In this document: piece after piece, positions 1 through 7,942 of the stretch
How positions within the stretch are numbered: the stretch's first letter is position 1
Layout: every line of letters starts with the position of its first letter
Assembly: GCA_009775375.1 (NCBI GenBank)
Contig: VSPO01000031.1
Span: forward strand, 1-31,028
Direction: 5' to 3'
DNA length: 31,028 bases
Source of the DNA: Muribaculaceae bacterium
GTDB lineage: Bacteria > Bacteroidota > Bacteroidia > Bacteroidales > Muribaculaceae
Notes under the pieces: model-generated
What the model was told of the DNA's origin: nothing
What the model saw: the letters and a program-made list of their open reading frames with translations, nothing else
Database searches by the model: none
Position numbers and translations under genes: made by a program

Positions 1-110
1 CGTCCTTTGCGGAATGCGCTGTATTTTAATTATTTTACTGTATCATTAACATATCGAAATAAGTTTAGACAACTTCAATATAAAATTAAGAAATTTTTTT
101 CGACTACAAT

Positions 111-1151
111 ATGAATATGAAATTTATTGGTGTCGTGGCCATGTCTTTGATATTTGTCGGCTGCTCCACCACTCAAAAATTCACTGCCCCGATATTCCCC
201 GCTAAACTGGATGCCAAGGTCGCAACTTTGAGCACAGCGGATGATATTTTACCTGTCAGCCGTAAAATCGAAGCCGTTGACTCAGTGATACTAATAGCCG
301 GTGAACTTGACGGAAAGCTGATGCATGTCTATGATATCCGGACAGGCAAATTTAAGGGTAGCCATATTAATAAAGGACAGGGACCTGACGATATGGTGTA
401 TGTTGGTAATTTTATTACGGACAGTATCGGAGTTACTGCCTTGGACCTTTTTACATCTGCTGAAAAGCGTTTTGACAAAGATTGGAAATGTATCTCGGTG
501 AGTCGGAGTTATACACAAGGGATGGAAACGTATGCGCCAAGGGTTATTCATCTTATGCCGGATGGGAAGAGGCTGATGCAGGTGTTTGTCCAAGAACATG
601 CTCCTCTCGGTCTTATGATGCTAAAGGATGGCAAGCATGGCGACGTATATACAGAATCTCCTTTGGATAACGATCCTGAATCAGAGAAAGCCAGCACTTA
701 TAATAGGGTGAATTTCACTTTTTCTCCCGACGCGACTAAGGTGGCGTTCGCATCGAGGGAGGGGCTTATAATGGAAATTTTCGATGTGGCGGATCTCAAT
801 ATAAAACCAATAGCCATAAAACTGTTTCATCCCTATGACATCAATACAAAGAAGATGGGGGAAAATGTCCTTGTCGAATATAAAGAGGACAATATAAAAG
901 GTATTATGGCAATGACGGCTACTGACAAACGTATAGTGGCGGCTTATAATGGCAGCACATCTCATGAGTCGAACACCGATATTGCAGTTTGGGACTGGAA
1001 TGGCAAACCTCTGCGAAGATATGGATTTATCGGTAGAATAATGGCATTATGTTTATCCCCTCTTGCCTCTGATGATATATATGCTTTGGTACATAAGTCT
1101 GATTATGACATATCTCTTGTCAAGATAAACTGTCCCGGACTCCTTGATTGA
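111..1151 (+). CDS. BF3164-like six-bladed beta-propeller lipoprotein (copy 1)
   Basis: A 346-residue predicted lipoprotein. The N-terminus is a short hydrophobic segment ending in a lipobox (IFVGC, cysteine at residue 18), so it should be lipidated and sit on an envelope membrane. The rest is beta-rich with degenerate blade-like repeats, including a VWDWNGKPLRRYG stretch near the C-terminus and the ending CPGLLD. It resembles the BF3164/TolB-like propeller lipoproteins common in Bacteroidales, whose role is unknown to me. It is clearly paralogous to the lipoprotein at 1536-2567, sharing the HLDxK/ELDGK region, the GQGPDD/GEGPAD motif, the WDWxGxPLxRY motif and the C-terminal LLD. The start could also be the second ATG at 117. 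I see no TAnnTTTG promoter in the first 110 bases. It is followed 60 bp later by a small cysteine-rich secreted peptide. Confidence 0.8.
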   Translation: MNMKFIGVVAMSLIFVGCSTTQKFTAPIFPAKLDAKVATLSTADDILPVSRKIEAVDSVILIAGELDGKLMHVYDIRTGKFKGSHINKGQGPDDMVYVGNFITDSIGVTALDLFTSAEKRFDKDWKCISVSRSYTQGMETYAPRVIHLMPDGKRLMQVFVQEHAPLGLMMLKDGKHGDVYTESPLDNDPESEKASTYNRVNFTFSPDATKVAFASREGLIMEIFDVADLNIKPIAIKLFHPYDINTKKMGENVLVEYKEDNIKGIMAMTATDKRIVAAYNGSTSHESNTDIAVWDWNGKPLRRYGFIGRIMALCLSPLASDDIYALVHKSDYDISLVKINCPGLLD

Positions 1152-1212
1152 GATGACGGTGAGGATAAATACTTCTGTATCAATGTGATAAGAAACAAGT
1201 AATTAAAATATT

Positions 1213-1539
1213 ATGAAAAAGAGAATCATTTCAATCATTTCCGTGACAGCCATCCTGTTCGCCGGGTTGGCCGTCACCGACATCCAGCCTCAGGCCAACG
1301 CACAGCAGCGTCCGCCGGGAGGAGACTCAATCCCCGCACCGCAGCCATCAGTGGATCCCGGTCCTGATTACAGTGTTTTAGTGCAATACAATGGATCTAT
1401 GATGGATCAATGTATTGCCATTTGCCAGAAATGCTTTAGAAAGTATCAGGCTCCTGGAATTTACGGCAGCTGTACGGATGCCATCGGAAGATGCAAATGT
1501 GGCAGTACGCACTTCAGACCTAAATACCTAAATAGATGA
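1213..1539 (+). CDS. Small secreted six-cysteine peptide (NVEALA-like class)
   Basis: A 108-residue precursor. Residues 1-30 form a signal peptide with an AxA-type site (QANA|QQ). Residues 39-52 are proline-rich and residues 67-96 hold six cysteines in the pattern C-x3-C-x2-C-x12-C-x6-C-x-C (C67, C71, C74, C87, C94, C96). Even cysteine number plus export suggests disulphides in the mature peptide. Its stop overlaps the start of the next lipoprotein (ATGA at 1536-1539), so the two are probably translationally coupled. Small secreted peptides beside BF3164-type lipoproteins are a recurrent Bacteroidales arrangement (the NVEALA family is one example). This peptide lacks an exact NVEALA motif, so I call it NVEALA-like by context only. 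The function is unknown; a signalling, toxin or adhesive peptide are all possible. A second, leaderless copy lies at 2569-2773. Confidence 0.75.
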   Translation: MKKRIISIISVTAILFAGLAVTDIQPQANAQQRPPGGDSIPAPQPSVDPGPDYSVLVQYNGSMMDQCIAICQKCFRKYQAPGIYGSCTDAIGRCKCGSTHFRPKYLNR

Positions 1540-2567
1540 AGGCTTCGAAAATAAATATATTCGTTTTTATTATCAGCTTTTTGATTATTTCATGCGATAG
1601 CAAAAAGAAAGTTTCTATCCCCGAGTTTCCGGTGAATGAAAGGGCGAAAATGATTACACTCGGAGGTGATGACCTTATTCTTCCCCGTATTGAGAGTCTT
1701 GTCCTGACCGACACTGCAATCGTCGCTCTTGGCCATCTTGATAATAAATGGATACATTTGTATGACAGGAAAAACGGCAATCCGTTGGGTAGCTATATTG
1801 ATCGGGGAGAGGGTCCGGCGGATATCGTTAGTGCAGAGAGAATAACCAGGCGTGATGGTAAATGGGTCATTTATGATGCCATGGTCGGCAAAATAAAAGC
1901 CTATGCTGAAAATTTCAAATTCCTTTCAGATGAAACACCGAGTAATAATCTTCCATATCCCGTCATCTCAAGAAAATTCTTTCCCTCCGGGAAAGACCTT
2001 ATATTGACGCTTGTCGGAGAAGACGAGACCTGCAGAAGATGGGCTTTCTTGCTTGCCGATAGTTTGGGACATGGGCAACCTTATGTGGCGACGCCTGTTG
2101 ACGATAATCCGGATTTGGCAGAAAACTATTCCCGGTCGTGGATTGAAAGCTCTCCTGATGGTCGGATGCTTGTGGCAACAACCTGGAGAGGATGTTATAT
2201 GGAGATTTTTGATGTGTCGGGATATGAGCCAAAGTTAAGACGTTCCCAATGCTTTGCCCCTTTGAAGCTAAGGAATGAAGGCCGGTTCCCACAGCTCGCT
2301 GATTCCTGTGTCAGGGGATTTTCAGCTTTGGAGGCGACTGATTCAAGAATCATTGCGTGCCTAAACGGCAAGCCAGACGAATTCGGATCAACTGACATAA
2401 CCGTCTGGGATTGGGATGGCACCCCCCTTAAACGGTATGCTACGGGAGTGACAATCAGCAATATGAAATTGTCGCCCGACAATCCTGATGAGATTTTTGC
2501 TCAGGTATACGACAAGGAAGGAAATTTTTACCTTGTTAAATTCATTTGTCGCGGATTGTTGGACTGA
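1536..2567 (+). CDS. BF3164-like six-bladed beta-propeller lipoprotein (copy 2)
   Basis: A 343-residue predicted lipoprotein. It has a hydrophobic leader with a lipobox ending at C20 (LIISC) followed by DSKKK, then a beta-propeller-like body. It is paralogous to the protein at 111-1151; aligned landmarks include HLDNKWIHLYD, RGEGPADIV, SPDGRMLVAT, ITVWDWDGTPLKRY and CRGLLD at the end. The start ATG overlaps the stop codon of the cysteine-rich peptide upstream by 4 bp, which fixes this start and suggests coupled synthesis. Immediately after its stop the DNA switches to the mature part of a second copy of the peptide. The pairing implies a functional unit of peptide followed by lipoprotein: receptor, chaperone or immunity partner are all possible. 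That is inference. Confidence 0.8.
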   Translation: MKASKINIFVFIISFLIISCDSKKKVSIPEFPVNERAKMITLGGDDLILPRIESLVLTDTAIVALGHLDNKWIHLYDRKNGNPLGSYIDRGEGPADIVSAERITRRDGKWVIYDAMVGKIKAYAENFKFLSDETPSNNLPYPVISRKFFPSGKDLILTLVGEDETCRRWAFLLADSLGHGQPYVATPVDDNPDLAENYSRSWIESSPDGRMLVATTWRGCYMEIFDVSGYEPKLRRSQCFAPLKLRNEGRFPQLADSCVRGFSALEATDSRIIACLNGKPDEFGSTDITVWDWDGTPLKRYATGVTISNMKLSPDNPDEIFAQVYDKEGNFYLVKFICRGLLD

Positions 2568-2568
2568 A

Positions 2569-2773
2569 AAATTCAATCCCCGCTCCACCGCCATCCTATC
2601 CTGACAGAGGTGTAGCCTATTTGAATTGTCAACCATCGGTGTTGATCAACTGTCGGGCAAGTTGTGTGGTATGTTTCCGTGTGTATGACGCAGGCAACAA
2701 GGGAATGTGTATGTCTGCAATGGGTAAATGTGTTTGTGGTTATACTGCGTTTGAAAATAATCCAAGTTATTGA
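2569..2773 (+). pseudogene. Leaderless second copy of the six-cysteine peptide
   Basis: Reading on from the stop of the preceding lipoprotein, codons 2569-2770 encode NSIPAPPPS and then a cysteine core C-x3-C-x2-C-x11-C-x6-C-x-C. This is homologous to residues 38-100 of the peptide at 1213-1539, and similarity is visible at DNA level around TCAATCCCCGC. The signal peptide and any ATG are missing; the only in-frame upstream start is a TTG at 2546 inside the lipoprotein gene, which I do not believe. The mature-domain codons themselves are intact, with a TGA stop at 2771-2773. It is either a deletion remnant or a silent cassette that could be recombined behind a functional leader. Intact cysteines argue that decay is recent. 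Confidence 0.65.
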
Positions 2774-2775
2774 TT

Positions 2776-2953
2776 ATGAATATTTATTGTATGGGATTGG
2801 CATGGCGTTCCCTTGCGCAGATATAAGTGCGATCTTGGCATAATTGCCATGGAACTATCTCCTGACAATCCTGATGAACTCTTCGTGATTACCACAGACA
2901 ATGATATGAATTATAATCTCGCTAAAATAGCATGTCCCGGGTTGCTTGATTGA
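2776..2953 (+). pseudogene. Remnant of a third propeller lipoprotein (start plus last ~57 codons)
   Basis: Three bases after the peptide remnant an ATG (2776) begins a few codons. From about 2783 in another frame the DNA encodes IVWDWHGVPLRRY, then LSPDNPDELF and the ending IACPGLLD, with a TGA stop at 2951-2953. This matches the C-terminal 55-60 residues of the two lipoproteins upstream (VWDWNGKPLRRY ... INCPGLLD). The middle of the gene is gone and the two ends are out of frame. I take it as an internal deletion of a third lipoprotein that followed the second peptide, in the same peptide-then-lipoprotein order as the intact pair. Confidence 0.75.
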
Positions 2954-2976
2954 GGTGAAACTGTATGCAAAGTGCT

Positions 2977-3016
2977 AAAAAAGACGCGTCCTACCGTAGG
3001 ACGCGTCTTTTTTTTT
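2977..3016. terminator. Bidirectional intrinsic terminator between convergent genes
   Basis: A perfect 17-bp inverted repeat (AAAAAAGACGCGTCCTA at 2977-2993 and its complement at 2997-3013) with a 3-base CCG loop. It is followed by T residues to 3016 on the plus strand and has an A-run that serves as a T tail on the minus strand. It separates the plus-strand lipoprotein/peptide array from the minus-strand peptidase and should stop transcripts from both sides. Confidence 0.92.
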
Positions 3017-3026
3017 GTAGTGAATT

Positions 3027-5504
3027 TTATCTTGCGGGGATGTCTACCGGAGTTTCGCGGCCACGGAGGAAGTAGTCGGAGAAATAGTCTACGAGTCGCC
3101 AGTAGAAATATTCGTCCATGTGGCCGAAGGAATGGCGCTGAGTCGGGAGCACCATCATGTCGAAACGCTTGTTGGCGTTGATGAGCGCGTTGGCCACGCG
3201 GATGGTGTTGCCGGGATGGACGTTGTTGTCGATGTCGCCATGCACGAGCATCAGATGTCCCTTTAGATTGTGGGCAATCTCAGGATTCGTACGAATTTCA
3301 TAGACGAAAGTCGTGTCGCCCTTTTCCGTCACCTTCTCCTTGACGCCATGATGGGTTTCGCTCCACCAGCGGTTGTAGATACGGTTGTCGTGGTTGCCGG
3401 CACACGACACCGCCACCTTGAAGAAGTCGGGATACTTGAGCATTGCTGCGGTCGACATGAATCCCCCGCCCGAATGGCCGTGGATGCCGACACGGTTCAC
3501 GTCGATATACTTATGACGTGCCGCAAGCTGCTCGATGGCCGCCTTCTGGTCGGCGAGGCCATAGTCGCGGAGATTGCCGTAGCCATAATTATGATACCAT
3601 TTCGAGCGGTCGGGGTGTCCGCCACGGTTGCCGACGGTGATCACCACGAATCCGGCCTGTGCGAGACGGTCGGTGCGCACCGACATACGGGTGAAGGGAT
3701 AGTTAGTGGCCTCCACTTGCGGACCGGGATAGACATAATCGATTATGGGATATGATTTCTCCGGATCGAAATCGAAAGGCTTGTACATCACGCCGTAGAG
3801 GTCGGTCACTCCGTCGGCCGCCTTCACCGTGAAGGTCTCCGGGAACTTATAGCCGTTGGCGAAGAGCTGAGAGAAGTCGGAGCGTTCGAGATTCATGACC
3901 TTCCGGCCGTTGATGTCGAACAGGGCTGTCTCCGGGACTGTGTCCACTCGGGAATAATTGTTGACGAAGAAACGGGCGTCGTCGTCTACGACCGGCATGT
4001 GGAAATAATTATCCCCCTTGTCAAGCCTTTTCACGGGGCCTCCGTCGAGGCTGACGCCGTAGAGGTGCTGGTAGTAGGGGTTTTCATCCTTTTCGCGCCC
4101 CATGGCCGTAAAATAGACCATACGGCGAGGCTCGTCTACTTTCAGGATGTGGTGGACGTGCCAAGGACCGTCGGTCAGCTTGCGTTTGAGGTTGCCTTTG
4201 TCGTCGTAGAGATAGAGATGGGCCCAGCCGTCGCGCTCGCTCCATTGCACGAGTTCCTTGCCGTTGGCGATGGCCGAAAGCGGACGCACCTCCTGATACG
4301 TGTTCATCCTCTCCTCGATGATGGGGACGATGGAATCCTGCCCGACGGTGTAGGAGCAGATGTCGATTCGATGTAGGTCGCGGCTTGAGCGGGTCACGAA
4401 GAAACGGGAATCGTCGCCGAGCCATACGGCCGGCACGTCATACATATGCCGCTGGCGATGCTGGCGCGGACGGTAGGCAAGGGATAGCGACTGGTTTTTG
4501 AAGCGGTCGGTCTTTATCTCCTTGCGCGAATTGTCGGCCATGTCGAAGAGATAGAGATGTTCTTCAGGGGCTTCCATCTCCCCGGGCATTTGGTATTTAT
4601 ATGTTTCGAGGGTCGGGCGCGGCTCTGCGACGGAATTGATTACCCAAAGCTCCTTCACCTTGCGGTCGTCGGAGAGAAGCGTGGCGAAATGGCGTGAGTC
4701 GGGCGACCAGAGTCCCCATACGGCTTTACGCTTGCCGTTGCAGAGCGTGTCGGTATTGAGCAGGCTGTAGGGCTGTCCGTAGCCGAAATCCTTGACTCCG
4801 TCGGTCGTGATCTGTATCTCCGTGATGGTAGAGTCTTTCTCGTTCTTCTTGAGCTTTTCGTAGTCTTCACGGCTCATTCGGTAGAGGTTGAGATCCTTGG
4901 CATAGACCACTGTCTTGCCGTCGGGGGAAACGGAGGCCCAGTCGAGTTCCTTAGTCTCCTTGCGTTTGTCTTTGAGATGGGTGAGCCGGCCGTTGTTCAT
5001 GTCGTAGGAGAAATAGAAAATCTCCTTTTCCCCCTTCTCCGGCTTCACTTCCTTCCCCTTATCGTCGGTATAAGGTTTGGCGTCTTGCGATGATTTCACT
5101 TCAAACGTGAACGTATGTCCGTCGTCGGCCACCTCAAGCTTTGAGATTGGCAAAGAGGCCGCGATGAAGGGGTCTTTTACGATTTCCGTCAGCTGTGAGG
5201 CCATTCGGTCGTGGTCGAAGAGGGTTTTTTTCGTTCCTGCGGAGGGATCCACGACATACCAGCGCGTGCCCTGGCCGGTCTTGTAGGAATACCAGAACTT
5301 GTTTCCCGACTTAAACCAATGGGGGTCGACGGTGGTGGAGAACAGCATGTTGGAAAGCTTGGATCCGGCGAACCGCTGTGCCATCTCATAAGGATTGTGC
5401 ACCTTCTTGTCGGTAGTCGCGACATCACTTGCCATAGCCTTGCCGCCGGGCATCGTCAGCGAGGCTAAGCCGACCACTGCTGAGAGTAGGATGGTGTGTT
5501 TCAT
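3027..5504 (-). CDS. Secreted S9-family dipeptidyl-peptidase / prolyl oligopeptidase
   Basis: An 825-residue serine peptidase with a signal peptide (about residues 1-25, cleaving near AMAS), so probably periplasmic. The N-terminal two thirds are a DPP-IV-like beta-propeller. The C-terminal third is an alpha/beta hydrolase with the S9 catalytic triad visible: Ser678 in GHSGGG, Asp759 in HGDIDNN and His791 in QRHSFG. The Ser-Asp-His spacing (81 and 32 residues) is close to that of DPP-IV. Family enzymes remove dipeptides or cleave after proline in peptides and help Bacteroidales use protein. Exact specificity cannot be read from the sequence. It stands alone between a terminator and an AT-rich promoter region. 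The start ATG at 5502-5504 directly precedes a normal signal peptide, which supports it. Confidence 0.93.
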   Translation of the reverse strand: MKHTILLSAVVGLASLTMPGGKAMASDVATTDKKVHNPYEMAQRFAGSKLSNMLFSTTVDPHWFKSGNKFWYSYKTGQGTRWYVVDPSAGTKKTLFDHDRMASQLTEIVKDPFIAASLPISKLEVADDGHTFTFEVKSSQDAKPYTDDKGKEVKPEKGEKEIFYFSYDMNNGRLTHLKDKRKETKELDWASVSPDGKTVVYAKDLNLYRMSREDYEKLKKNEKDSTITEIQITTDGVKDFGYGQPYSLLNTDTLCNGKRKAVWGLWSPDSRHFATLLSDDRKVKELWVINSVAEPRPTLETYKYQMPGEMEAPEEHLYLFDMADNSRKEIKTDRFKNQSLSLAYRPRQHRQRHMYDVPAVWLGDDSRFFVTRSSRDLHRIDICSYTVGQDSIVPIIEERMNTYQEVRPLSAIANGKELVQWSERDGWAHLYLYDDKGNLKRKLTDGPWHVHHILKVDEPRRMVYFTAMGREKDENPYYQHLYGVSLDGGPVKRLDKGDNYFHMPVVDDDARFFVNNYSRVDTVPETALFDINGRKVMNLERSDFSQLFANGYKFPETFTVKAADGVTDLYGVMYKPFDFDPEKSYPIIDYVYPGPQVEATNYPFTRMSVRTDRLAQAGFVVITVGNRGGHPDRSKWYHNYGYGNLRDYGLADQKAAIEQLAARHKYIDVNRVGIHGHSGGGFMSTAAMLKYPDFFKVAVSCAGNHDNRIYNRWWSETHHGVKEKVTEKGDTTFVYEIRTNPEIAHNLKGHLMLVHGDIDNNVHPGNTIRVANALINANKRFDMMVLPTQRHSFGHMDEYFYWRLVDYFSDYFLRGRETPVDIPAR

Positions 5505-5561
5505 GTTGTCAATTGGTTAATATTTATAAACAACTTCAATTCGTCGAGGTCGGAGGATTCA

Positions 5562-5592
5562 CAAAATTAATGAATCACGGCGTCATATGCAA
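5562..5592 (-). promoter_or_regulatory. Bacteroidetes-type promoter for the S9 peptidase
   Basis: On the minus strand a -33 TTG (complement of 5590-5592) is followed after 20 nt by TAATTTTG (complement of 5562-5569), matching the TAnnTTTG -7 consensus. It lies about 60 bp upstream of the peptidase start and would give a leader of roughly 50 nt. Confidence 0.5.
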
Positions 5593-5889
5593 GTAAGTAA
5601 TCTTCAAAAAATAACTTGGTAAAAATTTATTCGTCTTTCCGGTGATTTATATTTTATCTTTTAGTTACATACCCCGGTATGCGCCAGCAAGATGAATTAT
5701 AAATCCCACGAAAATCCTTCATAAATTTTTTATCAACTTATTTTTTTACGATTACTAAATGACCGACAATGTCACCCATGCCGAAGATTATATTGCTGAA
5801 AAGGGAAGAAAAAATATTTATAAATGTTAACACACAGACATTTAATGTTTTTGTAATATTTTTGGCATGAATATGTAATATCCTGTCTG
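5593..5889. other. AT-rich gene-free divergent intergenic region
   Basis: No coding signal is seen between the two divergent genes. The stretch is strongly AT-rich compared with its surroundings. It contains a short palindrome CATACC-CC-GGTATG at 5668-5681, of unknown meaning, and an isolated TAnnTTTG match at 5857-5864 without a convincing -33 partner. Confidence 0.5.
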
Positions 5890-5897
5890 TAATTTTG
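5890..5897 (+). promoter_or_regulatory. Possible -7 box for the membrane protein gene
   Basis: TAATTTTG matches TAnnTTTG and sits 23 bp before the ATG at 5921. The best -33 candidate (TTTG at 5861-5864) is 25 nt away, longer than usual, so the assignment is weak. Confidence 0.3.
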
Positions 5898-5920
5898 TAA
5901 AAACAAAACATAGTATAGAT

Positions 5921-6625
5921 ATGGACATCAGCGTATTTTCAATTTTGACAATAATAATGATTTTAGTAGCCACTTTCCTATTCAAAAGAAAGAGGAAGGC
6001 TCCAATCCATCTCAAAGAGGGAATCCCTGCGGAGGATGCTTTCACCCTGAAGACCGTGGAATCATGCGGACTTGTAATAGACAAGGCCCTGGAATGCCTC
6101 TCCACCGGCGACGAGATTGCCGTCTGCCGCAACCATCGTCTCGGTCGGGAGTATTTCGACGGTCTTGAGCGAGAGTCGCGCCGGCATGATGAAAAAACAT
6201 GCAATCCCGACGGAAAAGACGCCGCCTATCGAAGCTACATGGTCAGTGCTGCTGACAAAATAGCGGAGACCTCGCGGCGTATCGTGACAGGAAGCGGAAA
6301 TGGGTTGTCTTTGGCAGCCCGATGTGAGATAGACAGCATCCGGGAAAGCCTCGGACGCCTGCTTGCCGAATCCGACAAGGCCATGACAGGGGAGAGTTGC
6401 CATATACTCCTCGGACAAAATATCAGCAAAGACAAGGATTTTATTGAGCATACCATAGCCGAGCATACAAGGACTATGACAAAAGAGGATTATGCCGAAG
6501 GATCGCAATCCTACAGCTATCTGCAGCTGCTGCATTATCTTCATTCTTTCGTCAATTCCCTTTCCGGCTCAGTCAAAGCTGTGGCCGACCGTCGTCTTGC
6601 CCCGGTAGCGGTCTGCCCGGCATAG
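5921..6625 (+). CDS. Single-pass membrane protein of unknown function
   Basis: A 234-residue protein with no family I recognise. Residues 4-21 are a hydrophobic helix followed at once by KRKRK, which predicts an N-out, C-in single-span anchor with a cytoplasmic domain of about 210 residues. That domain is polar and looks mostly helical, with scattered cysteines and many Glu/Arg pairs. It stands alone between the divergent S9 peptidase and the convergent histidine kinase, whose 3' end is only 21 bp away. Codon use looks like that of its neighbours, so I think it is a real gene. I see no nucleotide-binding, catalytic or DNA-binding motif. Confidence 0.7.
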   Translation: MDISVFSILTIIMILVATFLFKRKRKAPIHLKEGIPAEDAFTLKTVESCGLVIDKALECLSTGDEIAVCRNHRLGREYFDGLERESRRHDEKTCNPDGKDAAYRSYMVSAADKIAETSRRIVTGSGNGLSLAARCEIDSIRESLGRLLAESDKAMTGESCHILLGQNISKDKDFIEHTIAEHTRTMTKEDYAEGSQSYSYLQLLHYLHSFVNSLSGSVKAVADRRLAPVAVCPA

Positions 6626-6646
6626 GAACTCGCTCCAAAAATTTGG

Positions 6647-7942
6647 TCAGGCTGTATCAGGAAACGCTACGGAGAAGCGGGTTATTCCGTCGGGATCCGT
6701 ACGCAAGGAGAAATCGCAGCCATGTTTGCCAAGCACGTCTCCCACGAGAAGCAGCCCCAGGCCTCTGCCATCCTCCTTGGTTGAGAAGAAGGGGGTGAAG
6801 AGATTTTGTTGCGTTCCCGGGGAAATGCCCCTTCCGTTGTCTGCAACGATGAATCCCTTCGGCAGCCCGGTCACGGATATCTCGATTTCTCCATCCCCGC
6901 CGATGCTCTCGACGGAGTTTTTCACCATGTTGATAAGCACTTGCTCCATCAGCACCTGATCAAGCATCACCTCCACAGGACGATCGGCGGGAACGAACCT
7001 CAGCCGCACCCCGAAAGGAATGCAGAGCGACTCCAGAATGCTGACCGACTCGCCGACAAACCGATTGAGGCAGACGGAAGTCAACTTAGCGTCAGGGATT
7101 TTCACGATATCGGCATATGCCGTGATAAACGTGCTCATGGCACGGCAGCGCGACAGGCATACGTCGAGCGCTTCGGCTGTGTCGCGGTCGGTGGCGGCAC
7201 GCCTTAGAGAATCGAGGATGGAGGAGACTCCTCCCATTGAATTGTTGACTTCATGCGACATCATCCGTATCACCTTGCCGTAGGCCCTCTTCTCGGCATT
7301 GACCACCTCCTGCGTCAGATGGTCGATAAGCAGGAAGGGATGGGCCAGTCCCTTATCCATGAAATGCATCCGGGAGCAGTGGTAGATTCTCGCATCTCCA
7401 AGCCTCACCGTCTCTTCGACGCCATCCGGCAGAGCAGAGAGGGCTTCGGCAAGAGGCCCTCCCAAATCCCCGATTCTACAGCCAACCATGTTTCTCCCCG
7501 GAGGCGTTCCCAAAAATTTTACGGCGGCCTTGTTGGCCCGCCGTATTCTTCCGTCGTGGCCCAGAATCACTATCCCCATAGGGGAGGAGTCTACCAGGAG
7601 GTCGAGGAAATGATTCTGCTCGCGAAGCCGCAGTTCCTCGTCCTTCAGTCTGGCCATCATGTCGTTGAACATAAAAAGGATTCTGTCGGCCTCATGATGG
7701 CCGACAGGCCTAAGACTGCTGCTCAGGTCGTCGGCATAGATGAGGTCTATCCCTCTTGCTATGGAATTGAGCGGCCTGACAAGACGGACGTAGAACAGAT
7801 AAAGAAGCAACAGGCAGAGAGCCACGATTCCTTCGGCAATATAAAACGCCGGCCCATGTATGCTTTCCGTGAGGCATACCAATGCCACGGAGGCCGTCAG
7901 CAGCCAGACGGAGATGCTGATGAATAGCCAATAGCGTCTCAT
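6647..7942 (-). CDS. NtrB-like membrane sensor histidine kinase
   Basis: A 431-residue kinase. Two transmembrane helices (about 4-24 and 32-52) are separated by only about seven residues, so there is no periplasmic sensor domain. A HAMP-like linker (53-110) and a PAS domain (about 111-215, starting LLVDSSPMGIVILG) follow. The HisKA box carries phospho-acceptor His230 in MMSHEVNNS, and the ATPase domain has the N box (NMVKNSVESIGG), G1 (DNGRGIS), F box (FFSTKEDG) and G2 (GRGLGL). It should phosphorylate the sigma-54 activator encoded just upstream, whose stop codon overlaps this start by 4 bp (7939-7942). The gene is last in the ABC transporter operon, so it probably monitors the transporter or its substrate. 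Confidence 0.9.
   Translation of the reverse strand: MRRYWLFISISVWLLTASVALVCLTESIHGPAFYIAEGIVALCLLLLYLFYVRLVRPLNSIARGIDLIYADDLSSSLRPVGHHEADRILFMFNDMMARLKDEELRLREQNHFLDLLVDSSPMGIVILGHDGRIRRANKAAVKFLGTPPGRNMVGCRIGDLGGPLAEALSALPDGVEETVRLGDARIYHCSRMHFMDKGLAHPFLLIDHLTQEVVNAEKRAYGKVIRMMSHEVNNSMGGVSSILDSLRRAATDRDTAEALDVCLSRCRAMSTFITAYADIVKIPDAKLTSVCLNRFVGESVSILESLCIPFGVRLRFVPADRPVEVMLDQVLMEQVLINMVKNSVESIGGDGEIEISVTGLPKGFIVADNGRGISPGTQQNLFTPFFSTKEDGRGLGLLLVGDVLGKHGCDFSLRTDPDGITRFSVAFPDTA

Noticed and set aside
1213..1539. Defensin-type CS-alpha-beta fold for the cysteine peptide
   Set aside because: A CxxxC and a CxC are present, but the third cysteine two residues after CxxxC does not fit the canonical order, so I do not claim the fold.
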